Shown: piece after piece, positions 33,884 to 42,700 of the stretch
Numbering within the stretch: the first letter of the stretch is position 1
How the letters are laid out: the number at the start of each line of letters is the position of its first letter
Assembly: GCF_003984645.1 (NCBI RefSeq)
Contig: NZ_RWKI01000002.1
Location: forward strand, 1-64,000
Direction: 5' to 3'
Length of the DNA stretch: 64,000 nucleotides
From: Variovorax sp. MHTC-1
GTDB taxonomy: Bacteria; Pseudomonadota; Gammaproteobacteria; Burkholderiales; Burkholderiaceae_C
Program-made: the position numbers and the translations under genes
Notes under the pieces: model-generated
Told to the model about the DNA's origin: nothing
Databases searched by the model: none
What the model saw: only the letters and a program-made list of their open reading frames with translations

Positions 33884-34132
33884 ATGAAGACCCAGACCGA
33901 AGCCATTCGCGAAGGCTACGAAGTCGACTTGTCCGGACCCGGCCGGCCGCTGGGCGCGCGAGGCAGATACCCCAACTACGAGATGATTCCCCTGCTGACC
34001 GACATGGAGGCGGAACTGCTCAACACGCTGAGCCTGGTGCGCAAGATGCTCGCCGAAGGTCCGCCGAGCCAGGACGCGCAGCGCGGCGTGGTGCTCGCGA
34101 TCGACGGGCTGCTTTCCGTCGCGCGCGCCTGA
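33884..34132 (+). CDS. Small hypothetical protein, second of a pair
   Basis: An 82-residue protein preceded by GAGG. It has a short N-terminal extended part (EGYEVDLSGPGRPLGARGRYPNYEMIPLLT) and one amphipathic helix (TDMEAELLNTLSLVRKML). No domain recognised. The reading frame is open well upstream, but only this start has an RBS. Probably cotranscribed with the gene at 33564. Confidence 0.6.
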   Translation: MKTQTEAIREGYEVDLSGPGRPLGARGRYPNYEMIPLLTDMEAELLNTLSLVRKMLAEGPPSQDAQRGVVLAIDGLLSVARA

Positions 34133-34169
34133 GCCAGCTGGCAGCGCCGCGCCGCAGGTAGGCGCGCGC

Positions 34170-36350
34170 TCAAGCCGGCACGGCGTCCACGTTCGCCCGG
34201 TCCCAGTGCCGGTGCTTCGCGATCGCCGCGATGAAGTCCTGCGCGATCTGCGTGGCGGCGCTGGTGTCGCCGAGGTTGGTGGTGGGCGTCGGGGCCACCA
34301 CCACGCCGGCCGGGGCCTTGGACGGATCGGCGCCGATGCCCAGCGTCGCGAGCAGCTTCACGCCCTCGCCCACCGTGCAGATGGCCTTGCAGTGCTTGTA
34401 GGCCTCGAGCACGAAATGCAGCGCGTCGCCACTGAGCGCCAGCGCCTCGGCGCCCTGGGCGCCGGCGGGCACGAGCACGGCATCGAACATCACCGAAGGC
34501 ATGTTGACGAAGGTGGCATCGACATCGAGCTGGCGCCTCGATGCGCTCGCGACGGTGCCGAGCCGCGGCCCGACCACCCTGCATTGCGCGCCGGCCTGTT
34601 CGAGCGCCTCGCGAATCGGCTTCAGCGATGCCGAATCGATGCCGTCCGCCACCAGGATCGCGACCTTGCGCGTCTTGATCGAGCCGTCGCCGGTGTCGAC
34701 CATGCTGAGCGCGCGCGACTCCTCGATCGGCAGCGACATGCGGTGTTCGCGATAGCCGGCCCGTCCCGCCGCCGCCTTCGCATCGGGCGCATTGATGCCC
34801 AGCGGCTCGGCGACGCGGCGCGCGAGCTTCTCGTCGACGTGCGCGAGGTTGTCCACCATGCGCTGGCGGATCGCAGGCGCCTCGACCTTCGAGAGCTCGA
34901 AGCGGAAGGCCGCGATGATGTGCTCCTTCTCGGTCGCGCTCTGGCTGTTGAAGAACAGCCGCGCCTGCGTGAAGTGGTCGTCGAAGGAGGGGCTGCGGCG
35001 CCGCAGCTTGGGCGGCTCGAGCTCCTCGGGAAAGGACTGGAAGCCGCCGCTCGCGCCGTCGATGCGGAACTCCTTGCCGTCGATGAGCGAGTGCGGTTCG
35101 TAAGCCACCTGACCGCGCGCGATGGTCTGGCGGTGCATGCCGTCGCGCTGGAAGTTGTGGAAGGGACAGACGCTCCTGTTGATCGGCAGCTCGTGGAAGT
35201 TGGCACCGCCCAGGCGCGAGATCTGCGTGTCGGTATAGGAGAACAGGCGGCCCTGGAGCAGCGGATCGTTCGTGAAATCGATGCCCGGCACCACGTGGCC
35301 CGGGTGGAAGGCGACCTGCTCGGTCTCGGCGAAGAAGTTGTCGGGGTTGCGGTTGAGCACCATGCGGCCGACGCGCTGCACCGGCACCATCTCCTCGGGC
35401 ACGAGCTTGGTCGGGTCGAGCAGATCGAAGCCGAAGGCATGCTCCTTGTCCTGCGGAATCAACTGCACGCCCAGTTCCCATTCGGGGAAATCGCCGCGCT
35501 CGATGGCCTCCCACAGGTCGCGCCGGTGGAAGTCGGCATCCTTGCCGGCGATCTTCTGCGCCTCGTCCCAGGCCAGGCCGTGGATGCCCAGCTTGGGTTT
35601 CCAGTGGAACTTGACGAAATGGCTCTCGCCGCGCGCATTGACGAAGCGGAAGGTGTGGACGCCGAAGCCTTCCATCATGCGCAGGCTGCGCGGGATCGCG
35701 CGGTCCGACATGATCCACATCAGCATGTGGGTGGTCTCGGGCATCAGCGAAGCGAAGTCCCAGAAGGTGTCGTGCGCGCTGGCCGCCTGCGGCATCTCGT
35801 GATGCGGCTCGGGCTTGACGGCATGGATCAGGTCGGGAAACTTGATCGCATCCTGGATGAAGAACACCGGGATGTTGTTGCCCACCAGGTCGTAGTTGCC
35901 CTCGCGCGTATAGAACTTGACTGCGAAGCCCCGCACGTCGCGCACCGTGTCGGCCGAGCCGCGCGATCCGGCAACGGTCGAGAAGCGCACGAAAACGGGT
36001 GTGCGGAGCGCCGGGTCCTGCAGGAAATCGGCCGAGGTGAACTGCGACATCGACTTGTAGACCTCGAAGTAGCCGTGCGCCGCCTCGCCGCGCGCATGCA
36101 CCACGCGCTCGGGAATGCGCTCGTGGTCGAAGTGCGTGATCTTCTCGCGCAGGATGAAGTCTTCGAGCAGCGACGGCCCGCGCACGCCGGCTTTCAGCGA
36201 GTTGTGGTTGTCCGGGATCTGCAGGCCCTGATTGGTGCTGAGCTGCGGTGTGTTGTCGCTCGTGAAGGCGGCCAGTTGTTCCTGCTTGGCATTGCTGCCG
36301 GCGCCCGGCTTCGGGCGACGGGCGGCGGCCGCCTTGTTCTGTGGCGTCAT
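34170..36350 (-). CDS. katE: Large-subunit catalase HPII
   Basis: This 726-residue clade-2 catalase has the distal His in RVVHARG (His85), Asn in VGNNIPVFFIQD, and the heme-ligand Tyr in GRLFSYTDTQ. After the catalase core (to about residue 560) a flavodoxin/DJ-1-like C-terminal domain begins at KVAILVADGIDSASL, as in E. coli KatE. It breaks down hydrogen peroxide and usually serves stationary-phase or general stress. The start at 36350 lies behind a short hairpin and a small membrane-protein gene. Confidence 0.95.
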   Translation of the reverse strand: MTPQNKAAAARRPKPGAGSNAKQEQLAAFTSDNTPQLSTNQGLQIPDNHNSLKAGVRGPSLLEDFILREKITHFDHERIPERVVHARGEAAHGYFEVYKSMSQFTSADFLQDPALRTPVFVRFSTVAGSRGSADTVRDVRGFAVKFYTREGNYDLVGNNIPVFFIQDAIKFPDLIHAVKPEPHHEMPQAASAHDTFWDFASLMPETTHMLMWIMSDRAIPRSLRMMEGFGVHTFRFVNARGESHFVKFHWKPKLGIHGLAWDEAQKIAGKDADFHRRDLWEAIERGDFPEWELGVQLIPQDKEHAFGFDLLDPTKLVPEEMVPVQRVGRMVLNRNPDNFFAETEQVAFHPGHVVPGIDFTNDPLLQGRLFSYTDTQISRLGGANFHELPINRSVCPFHNFQRDGMHRQTIARGQVAYEPHSLIDGKEFRIDGASGGFQSFPEELEPPKLRRRSPSFDDHFTQARLFFNSQSATEKEHIIAAFRFELSKVEAPAIRQRMVDNLAHVDEKLARRVAEPLGINAPDAKAAAGRAGYREHRMSLPIEESRALSMVDTGDGSIKTRKVAILVADGIDSASLKPIREALEQAGAQCRVVGPRLGTVASASRRQLDVDATFVNMPSVMFDAVLVPAGAQGAEALALSGDALHFVLEAYKHCKAICTVGEGVKLLATLGIGADPSKAPAGVVVAPTPTTNLGDTSAATQIAQDFIAAIAKHRHWDRANVDAVPA

Positions 36351-36376
36351 CGAGAATCCTTCGTTCTTTTAAGAAT

Positions 36377-36396
36377 GCGGCGCCTCGAAGCGCCGC
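36377..36396 (-). terminator. Hairpin between the small membrane protein and katE
   Basis: GCGGCGC at 36377-36383 pairs with GCGCCGC at 36390-36396 over a 6-nt loop. On the minus strand it is followed by ATTCTTAAAAG, a weak T-rich tail. It lies 27 nt before the katE start, so it may terminate or attenuate transcription coming from the small gene. Confidence 0.5.
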
Positions 36397-36399
36397 GGA

Positions 36400-36546
36400 T
36401 CAGCCGGTCTCCGCGTCGAAGAACACGTCCAATGCGCTGACCACCGCCACGAGTCCGACGATGCCGGCTGCAGCCGCTATGGCCCAGAACAGGACATCGT
36501 CGATCCAGGCATCTCCGAGCACGCCGAACAGTGAGGAAAGCTCCAT
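36400..36546 (-). CDS. Small single-span membrane protein upstream of katE
   Basis: A 48-residue peptide: acidic start (MELSSLFGVLGDAWIDD), one hydrophobic helix (VLFWAIAAAAGIVGLVAVVSAL) and a short acidic tail. The ATG at 36546 follows GGAG at the right distance; longer in-frame starts lack one. No family recognised. It is in the same direction as katE and 49 nt upstream of it. Confidence 0.5.
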   Translation of the reverse strand: MELSSLFGVLGDAWIDDVLFWAIAAAAGIVGLVAVVSALDVFFDAETG

Positions 36547-36853
36547 GATTCGCTCCAGATCATCGGTATGGGACGGTTCGACAGGCGCTGGATGCCGGCT
36601 GCGAGCAAGCCATGAGCTTAGATTTGGCCCCGCCCAAAACCCGTAGTGGCCGCGCGCTCCGGCGTGTGGGAGCGACGAGGAGTACACAGTAGGACCGCAC
36701 TGACGGCTTTGCGGCCTTGCCTACGCCGCTTCGCGTCCACGTCCACGTCCGCCGGCCGCGGCGATCTATAGGATGAAGCGGCTGCGCTCGGCACCAAACC
36801 TGCTTGTGCGGCATCACGCCCTCTGATCTCCTCCTCAACCGGCCCGCGCCACC
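36547..36853. other. 307-bp divergent intergenic region
   Basis: This gap lies between the small membrane gene (minus) and the transglutaminase-like gene (plus). It includes a short triple of CGTCCA-type hexamers near 36737-36755 and a TCTATAGGATG element near 36770. I see no gene and no convincing operator. Confidence 0.45.
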
Positions 36854-37669
36854 ATGCTCATCAAAATCGGCTTCGACATCGAACTCGGCGTCACAGCGCC
36901 CACGGCGCTGATCTACATGCTGCAGGTGCACCCCTCGCGCGCTGCCGACATCGCGGACGGCGAGCACATCACGATCACTCCGCCGCTGCACACCGACCAC
37001 TACCGGGACGCCTTCGACAACCATTGCGCGCGGGTACAGGTGCCCGTCGGCGTGAGCAGCGTGCGCCTTCGCAACGAGGCCGTGGTCTTCGACACCGGCT
37101 GGGCCGACCCGGTCGACCTGGGCGCCATGGAGCACATGCCGGCCGACCTGCCGGTGGAAACGCTGCCCTTCCTGCTGCCCAGCCGCTACTGCGAGGTCGA
37201 CAGCGAGCTGCTGCAGTTCGCCTGGAACACCTTCGGCCAGGTGCCCAAGGGCTGGCCGCTGGCGCAGGCCATCTGCGACTACGTGCACCAGCAACTGCGC
37301 TTCGACTACCAGCGCGCCCGCGCCACGCGCACCGCGCTGGAGGCATGGCGCGAGCGCGTGGGCGTGTGCCGCGACTTCACCCACCTGGCGATCACGCTGT
37401 GCCGCTGCATGAACATCCCGGCGCGCTACGTGACCGGCTACCTCGGCGACATCGGCATTCCGCCCGTGCCCTACCCGATGGACTTCAGCGCCTGGTTCGA
37501 GGTCTACCTCGGCGAGCGCTGGTACACCTTCGATGCGCGCCACAACACGCCGCGCATCGGCCGCATCACGATCGCGCGCGGACGCGACGCGGCGGACGTG
37601 CCGATCACGATGATCTTCGGCGAGAACACGCTGCAGCGCTTCGAGGTGACCACCGACGAGGTGGTCTGA
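36854..37669 (+). CDS. Transglutaminase-like protein
   Basis: This 271-residue protein has an N-terminal beta-sandwich part and a transglutaminase-core C-terminal half. The nucleophile Cys172 (GVCRDFTHLAI) and Asp227 (YTFDARHN) are present, but the position that usually carries the catalytic His reads DFSAWFEVYLG (Ser212). It could be inactive, use a different His, or belong to a subgroup where Ser is normal; I cannot tell which from the sequence. Homologues are annotated as cysteine proteases or deamidases. It converges on ligD at 4 nt. Confidence 0.82.
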   Translation: MLIKIGFDIELGVTAPTALIYMLQVHPSRAADIADGEHITITPPLHTDHYRDAFDNHCARVQVPVGVSSVRLRNEAVVFDTGWADPVDLGAMEHMPADLPVETLPFLLPSRYCEVDSELLQFAWNTFGQVPKGWPLAQAICDYVHQQLRFDYQRARATRTALEAWRERVGVCRDFTHLAITLCRCMNIPARYVTGYLGDIGIPPVPYPMDFSAWFEVYLGERWYTFDARHNTPRIGRITIARGRDAADVPITMIFGENTLQRFEVTTDEVV

Positions 37670-37673
37670 GGCT

Positions 37674-40235
37674 TCAGTCCGGCGGCGGCGCGTAGCCCAG
37701 CGTCTTCATCGCCGCGCCCAGCCCTTTGCGGCTCTTCTCCATCGCGGCCCAGGGCTTGTTGCCGATGGCGATGCGCTCGCCGATGTTGCCGACCGCCCAT
37801 TGCGATGCGCTCTTCAGCTCGGGCAGCTCGTCCCATTCGAGCGGCACCGACACGCCCAGCCCCGGCCGCGAACGCGCCGACCAGGCGCTGACCGTGGTGG
37901 CGCCGAAGCCGTTGCGCAGGTAGTCGACGAAGATCTTGCCGACCCGGTTGCGCGGCCCGCTCTTGGCGACGAAGCGATCGGGGATGGTCTGCGCCAGGTG
38001 CTGCACCACCGCCTGCGAGAAGCCCTTAACCGCATCCCAGCCGTAGTGGCGCCGGATCGGCACCACCACATGCAGGCCCTTGCCGCCGCTGGTCTTCAGA
38101 AAGGCCGGCAGGCCGAGCTCGGTAAGCAGCGTGCGCACCAGCAGGGTGGCGTCCAGCATCTTCGTCCATTCGACGCCCTCGCCCGGGTCCAGGTCGAAGG
38201 TCATGCGGTCGGGCTTTCCTATCACATTCGAGACTGCGTTCCAGGTGTGCAGCTCGATCACGTTCATCTGCGCGGCCGAGAGCACGCCGCGAGCGGCGTC
38301 GATCTGCAGCAGCGGCTCGTGGTCGGGGTCGAGCGCAGGGTCCAGCAGCTTCACGCCCGGCATTTCGCTCTGTCCGGCATGCTTCTGGAAGAACAGTTCG
38401 CCGCCCACGCCCTCCGGCGCGCGCACCAGTGCCACCGGCCGGCCCTTCAGATGCGGCAGCAGGAGCTCCGACACCTCGTGATAGAAGGCGACGAGTTCGC
38501 CCTTGGTGGTTCCGCTCTTCTCGTCGATCACGCGTTCGGCGTTGGTGATGCGCAGGTCCATGGTGCGGCTCGCTCCCTTGCTGCTGTTGCTGCTACTGCT
38601 GCCGCCAGCGCGCGCGGCCGCCGTCGGCTTGGGCGGGGCCTGCGCTTTCTCGCGGCGGATCTCGGCAGCAGGCTTGTCGGTGCGCAAGCCCTGAAAGACC
38701 GCCTGGCGCACGCGGTGGTCGCGCGTCCACTCGCCGAAGGCGACCTCGGCCACCAGCTTCGGCCTGATCCACTGCGCCTTGACGCCGACGGGGCGTTTGT
38801 CGAAGGGGCAGTCGTCGGTGGCCAGCTTGTCGAGCCGGGCCTTGATGTCCGCCAGGCGATCGGCGTCGAAGCCGGTGCCGACGTTGCCGCAGTACCGCAG
38901 CGCGCCCTGCTCGTCGTACACGCCGAGCAGCAGCGAGCCGAAGCCCGTGCGCGCGCCCTTGGGCGCGGTGTAGCCGCCGATCACGAACTCCTGCCGCTGC
39001 TGGTTCTTGAGCTTGATCCAGGCCGGCGAGCGGCCCGAGACATAGCGCGAACCCTTGAGCTTGCCGATGATTCCCTCGAAGCCGAGTTCCGCGGAAGACG
39101 CCAGCAGATCGCGCGGCGCGGCCTCGACGGCCTCCGAGAGCCGCAGCGGGGCCGGCGGCTTCTTGCCCAGCAGCTTGGCCAGCGATGCGCGGCGTTCTTC
39201 CACCGGCGTCTCGCGCAGATCGCGGCCGTCGAGGAAAGGCGCATCGAAGAGCCAATAGACGATCGACGAGGTCGCATGGCGGTCGAAGGCGTTCTGCAGC
39301 GCCTGGAAGTCGGGCGCGCCGTTCGCGCCGTGAACCACGATCTCGCCGTCCAGCCAGGCCGAGCGCGTGGGCAGCTTGGCGAGCGCCTTCACGAGGCCGG
39401 GAAGCTTCGCGCTCCAGTCGTGGCCGTTGCGCGTGATGCATTGCACCTTGTCGCCGTCGATGCGCGCCAGCAGGCGGTAGCCGTCGAACTTGAGTTCGTA
39501 GAGCCAATCCTCGGCCGCGGCGGGCGGTGTCGCGACCAGCGTGGCGAGCTGGGGCTCGAAGCTGTGCGGCAATGCGGCCTTGGGCGCGGCCGGCCCCTTC
39601 TTCGCCGCGGGCGACGCCTTCTTCTTCGCGGCCGGCGGCTGCGGCGGCTGCGGCGGGTCGTCGACGCCGCGGCCGCTCAGCACGCTGTCCGGCAATTCTT
39701 CCACCACGTCGAAGTCGGCGAGCGGGCGCGCCTCCTCGTCGTTTTCCTTGATCAGCAGCCAGGGCTCCTGCTTCTCGCCGCCCTTCCCGCGCATGCGCAC
39801 CAGCGTCCAGTGGCCGCGCAGCTTGTCGCCATGCAGCTCGAACTTGAGCTTGCCCTCGGCCAGCCCGCGGCGCGCGTCGCCCTCGGCCTCCCATTCGCCG
39901 CGGTCCCAGACGATCACCGTGCCGGCGCCGTACTGCCTGGGCGGGATGGTGCCTTCGAAGTCGGCATAGGAGACCGGATGGTCTTCCACGTGCACCGCCA
40001 TGCGCTTGACGCTCGGATCGAGGCAGGGGCCCTTGGGCACGGCCCAGCTCTTCAGCGTGCCGTCGAGCTCGAGCCGGAAGTCGTAGTGCAGGTGGCTCGC
40101 ATGGTGCTTCTGGACCACGAAGGAATGCGCGCCTCGGCCGGCGCGGCCGGCCGTGCGCGGCTCCGGCGTCTTCTTGAAGTCGCGCTTGCCGTGGTAGGGC
40201 GCCAGCGCTTCGCGCGCACTCGGCTTGTTCGCCAC
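37674..40235 (-). CDS. ligD: Multifunctional non-homologous end-joining DNA ligase
   Basis: This 853-residue protein has three modules in order. Residues about 25-175 are the 3'-phosphoesterase (HHASHLHYDFRLEL). Residues about 225-530 are the ATP-dependent ligase with the adenylated Lys249 in YELKFDGYRLL. Residues about 565-853 are the polymerase/primase domain (TFDLDPGEGVEW, SGGKGLHVVVPI). Linkers are Lys/Ala/Ser-rich. With Ku, which starts immediately upstream on the same strand, it should repair double-strand breaks without a template. Confidence 0.95.
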   Translation of the reverse strand: MANKPSAREALAPYHGKRDFKKTPEPRTAGRAGRGAHSFVVQKHHASHLHYDFRLELDGTLKSWAVPKGPCLDPSVKRMAVHVEDHPVSYADFEGTIPPRQYGAGTVIVWDRGEWEAEGDARRGLAEGKLKFELHGDKLRGHWTLVRMRGKGGEKQEPWLLIKENDEEARPLADFDVVEELPDSVLSGRGVDDPPQPPQPPAAKKKASPAAKKGPAAPKAALPHSFEPQLATLVATPPAAAEDWLYELKFDGYRLLARIDGDKVQCITRNGHDWSAKLPGLVKALAKLPTRSAWLDGEIVVHGANGAPDFQALQNAFDRHATSSIVYWLFDAPFLDGRDLRETPVEERRASLAKLLGKKPPAPLRLSEAVEAAPRDLLASSAELGFEGIIGKLKGSRYVSGRSPAWIKLKNQQRQEFVIGGYTAPKGARTGFGSLLLGVYDEQGALRYCGNVGTGFDADRLADIKARLDKLATDDCPFDKRPVGVKAQWIRPKLVAEVAFGEWTRDHRVRQAVFQGLRTDKPAAEIRREKAQAPPKPTAAARAGGSSSSNSSKGASRTMDLRITNAERVIDEKSGTTKGELVAFYHEVSELLLPHLKGRPVALVRAPEGVGGELFFQKHAGQSEMPGVKLLDPALDPDHEPLLQIDAARGVLSAAQMNVIELHTWNAVSNVIGKPDRMTFDLDPGEGVEWTKMLDATLLVRTLLTELGLPAFLKTSGGKGLHVVVPIRRHYGWDAVKGFSQAVVQHLAQTIPDRFVAKSGPRNRVGKIFVDYLRNGFGATTVSAWSARSRPGLGVSVPLEWDELPELKSASQWAVGNIGERIAIGNKPWAAMEKSRKGLGAAMKTLGYAPPPD

Positions 40236-40243
40236 GCGCTGCC

Positions 40244-41203
40244 TCAGGCGGCCTTGCGGCGCGATGCGGATTTGCGGGTCGGCGCGCGCTTGCGTGCCGC
40301 GGCCTTGGCGGCCGGCTTGCGGGTCGTCCTGGCCGGCTTTTCTTCCGGCTCTTCCTCCTCGTCCTCAGCCGCCGCCTTGCCGCCCTTGCGCAGGCTGCGC
40401 TGCAGCAGCTCGGTGAGGTCGACGATCTTCGCGCTCGAGCGCCCCTCGTGCTCTTCCACCGGCTCGCGCTTGGTCACCTCCTCGGTCTGGCCCGCTTCGA
40501 CCTTCTGGTCGACCAGCCGCATGATCTCGTCCTTGAACGAATCCTTGAACTCGTCCGGGTCCCACTCGGAGCTCATGTCCTTGACCAGCTCGCCGGCCAT
40601 CTTGAGTTCGCGCTCCGAAAGACCAGCCTGCTTGATGCTTTCGGAAGGCAGCGGCAGGTCTTTCCATGGCCGGATGTCGGCACCCCAGCGCAGCAGGTTG
40701 AGCACCAGCCCCGGCCCGACCGGCACCAGTGCCGCGAGATGCTGCTTGGTCTGGATCACGACGCGCGCCACGCCGATGCGGCCGGCGCGCTTGAGCGTTT
40801 CGCGCAACAACGCGTAGACCTTGCCGCCACGGTTGATCGGCGCGACGTAGTAGGGCCGCTCGAGGTAGACGAAGGGGATGCTGTCGGCCGGCACGAAGGT
40901 CTCGATCTCGATGGTCTGCGTGGTCTTGGGATAGGCGTCGGCGATTTCCTTGTCGCTCAGCACCACGTACTCGCCGTCTTCGTGCTCGATGCCCTTCACG
41001 ATCTGCTCGCGCGCGATCTCCTTGCCGGTCTTCTTGTTGACGCGTTTGTAGCCCACCGGGTCCATGGTGCGCTTGTCGAGCCAGTCGAAGTCGATGCTGT
41101 GGTCGACGGTGGCCGAGTACAGCGCCACCGGGATGTGGACCAGGCCGAAACTGATGGCACCCTTCCACAGGACGCGCGGCGCAGGGGCTTTGGATGTGGG
41201 CAT
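40244..41203 (-). CDS. ku: Ku homodimer end-binding protein
   Basis: This 319-residue Ku protein has the N-terminal WKGAISFGLVHIPVAL, the core GYKRVNKKTGKEI and YVVLSDKEIA blocks, and the bridge LPLPSESIKQAGLSERELKMA. It encircles DNA ends and recruits LigD. The C-terminal 45 residues are a highly basic Lys/Ala/Arg tail after an acidic EEEEPEE patch, as in other proteobacterial Ku proteins with DNA-contacting tails. The ATG at 41203 follows GGAGGA by about 7 nt; an upstream ATG at 41227 is less likely. Confidence 0.95.
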   Translation of the reverse strand: MPTSKAPAPRVLWKGAISFGLVHIPVALYSATVDHSIDFDWLDKRTMDPVGYKRVNKKTGKEIAREQIVKGIEHEDGEYVVLSDKEIADAYPKTTQTIEIETFVPADSIPFVYLERPYYVAPINRGGKVYALLRETLKRAGRIGVARVVIQTKQHLAALVPVGPGLVLNLLRWGADIRPWKDLPLPSESIKQAGLSERELKMAGELVKDMSSEWDPDEFKDSFKDEIMRLVDQKVEAGQTEEVTKREPVEEHEGRSSAKIVDLTELLQRSLRKGGKAAAEDEEEEPEEKPARTTRKPAAKAAARKRAPTRKSASRRKAA

Positions 41204-41291
41204 GACGACGATCCTCCGGACGGCCACCGTAGGCCGGCCGGCCGGCGCCGCATGTAGGAACGCGGCGTTGCGCGTCGTAAGGGCGGCGCCT

Positions 41292-42290
41292 CTAGAGCGC
41301 AGTCGTCCATTTCGCCAGCCGCGTCGCGTGCGCCGCGTTCACCGCGCCGGGCGGCATCTCGCCGCGCATCAGCGCGGCGATCTGGGACACGGTCTCGAGC
41401 GCCTGGTGCTCCACCGCCGGCAGCGTGAGCCCGCCGATGTGCGGCGTGGCAACGACGCGCGGATGGCGCGCCAGGGCCGGCGCGGGCATCTGGTCGGGCG
41501 CGCGCCCGACGTCTAGCGCGGCGCCTTCCAGGTGGCCGGATTCGAGCGCGGCGAGCAGGGCCTCGTCGTCGACCAGCTCGCCGCGCGCCGCATTGACGAA
41601 GAAGGCGCCCGGCTTCATGGCCGCGAAGGCTTCGGCGTTCATGAGCTTCTCGGTCTGCGCGTTGGCCGGCGCCAGGCAGACGACGAAGTCGGACTGCGCC
41701 AACAGCGCCGGCAGCGCGACCTGCTCCCGCATCGGCTCGCTCTCGATCGGCTGCGGATCGTTGACCAGCACGCGCATGCCGAAGGCCTGCGCCAGGTCGC
41801 CGAGATAACGGCCGATCGCGCCGAAGCCGATGATGCCCAGTGTCGAGGCGCACAACTGCCGCCCCATGAAGGGCACCGGCGGCTCGCCGCGGTGGTAGGC
41901 ATGGGTGTAGCGCCCGATGCCGCGGGCGAGATCGACCATTGCGGCGACGATCCACTCGGCCACCGCCGGCACGAAGCCCGGGCTGGCCTGCGTCACCAGC
42001 ACGCCGTGCCGGCTCGCGGCCTCGACATCGACGGTGCGGATGTCGACCGCGCAGCGCACGAAGGCGGCCAGCTGCGGCAGGTCGCGGAACAGCGATTCGG
42101 GGCCAGGCGTCTGCCGGTATGCAATCAGCGCGTCGCAGCCCTGCGCCGCGGCCACCAGCTCCGGCGTCGAGAGCTCGCGCACCTCGGGATTGAAGCGCAC
42201 TTCGGCGATCGCCTCCAGCGCCTGCGTGGCCTTGGGGCCGAAGTACTGCGCCAGCTTGTCCTGCGGATGCGTCACGAAAACGGTCGTCAT
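41292..42290 (-). CDS. D-isomer-specific 2-hydroxyacid dehydrogenase
   Basis: This 332-residue NAD-dependent enzyme has the NAD motif GIIGFGAIGRYLGD, an acidic cofactor-contact loop, the catalytic Arg in FVNAARGELVD, the Glu region after it, and the His in TPHIGGLT. Substrate specificity is not evident from the motifs. It could be a hydroxypyruvate or lactate-type reductase. It is isolated between Ku and the lipoprotein gene. Confidence 0.88.
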   Translation of the reverse strand: MTTVFVTHPQDKLAQYFGPKATQALEAIAEVRFNPEVRELSTPELVAAAQGCDALIAYRQTPGPESLFRDLPQLAAFVRCAVDIRTVDVEAASRHGVLVTQASPGFVPAVAEWIVAAMVDLARGIGRYTHAYHRGEPPVPFMGRQLCASTLGIIGFGAIGRYLGDLAQAFGMRVLVNDPQPIESEPMREQVALPALLAQSDFVVCLAPANAQTEKLMNAEAFAAMKPGAFFVNAARGELVDDEALLAALESGHLEGAALDVGRAPDQMPAPALARHPRVVATPHIGGLTLPAVEHQALETVSQIAALMRGEMPPGAVNAAHATRLAKWTTAL

Positions 42291-42383
42291 GCGGTTGCCA
42301 TTTCGGGCTTGGTTTCACCGCCGGGCATTTCATCATGGGTTGTGCCACGCCCTCGACGTGGGCACCCTCACTGCGAGAGAAGG

Positions 42384-42668
42384 TCAGCGCGCGCCGTCCG
42401 GCCGGAGGCGCAGCTTGCCGTCGGACGAGCGCTCGCAGGTGCCCGAGAGAGTGTCGCCGCGCCGCCCCGGCATCTCGAAGCGCGCGCCTTCGGCTTGGCC
42501 TGCGCAGGCGTCCGACACTTCAGGAGGCGATCCGCGATGGGCGAAAGGCGGCATCGCAGCGCCCGGCCGGGGCGGCGGCGCGAACGGTGGAGGCGGGGGC
42601 GGCAGCACGATGCAACCGGTCAAGCTCGCGGCCAGCAGAAGGGCCGCACAGGCGTGTGTCGTTTTCAT
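42384..42668 (-). CDS. Small lipoprotein
   Basis: A 94-residue protein with a signal peptide and a clear lipobox (LTGC) followed by a Pro-rich linker and a C-terminal segment with two further cysteines (SDACAG and GTCERSS). No family recognised. It lies 32 nt after the BaeR-like regulator in the same direction, so it may be the last gene of the porin/sensor cluster. Confidence 0.75.
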   Translation of the reverse strand: MKTTHACAALLLAASLTGCIVLPPPPPPFAPPPRPGAAMPPFAHRGSPPEVSDACAGQAEGARFEMPGRRGDTLSGTCERSSDGKLRLRPDGAR

Positions 42669-42700
42669 TCGCGCAGTGTGCGAATCGACTTGGGAGAAAT

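Noticed and set aside
37800..40817. Very long plus-strand open frame opposite ligD and ku
   Set aside because: It is antisense to both repair genes and its product is low-complexity (Ala/Arg/Gln/His-rich) with no domain. It is a GC-driven shadow.
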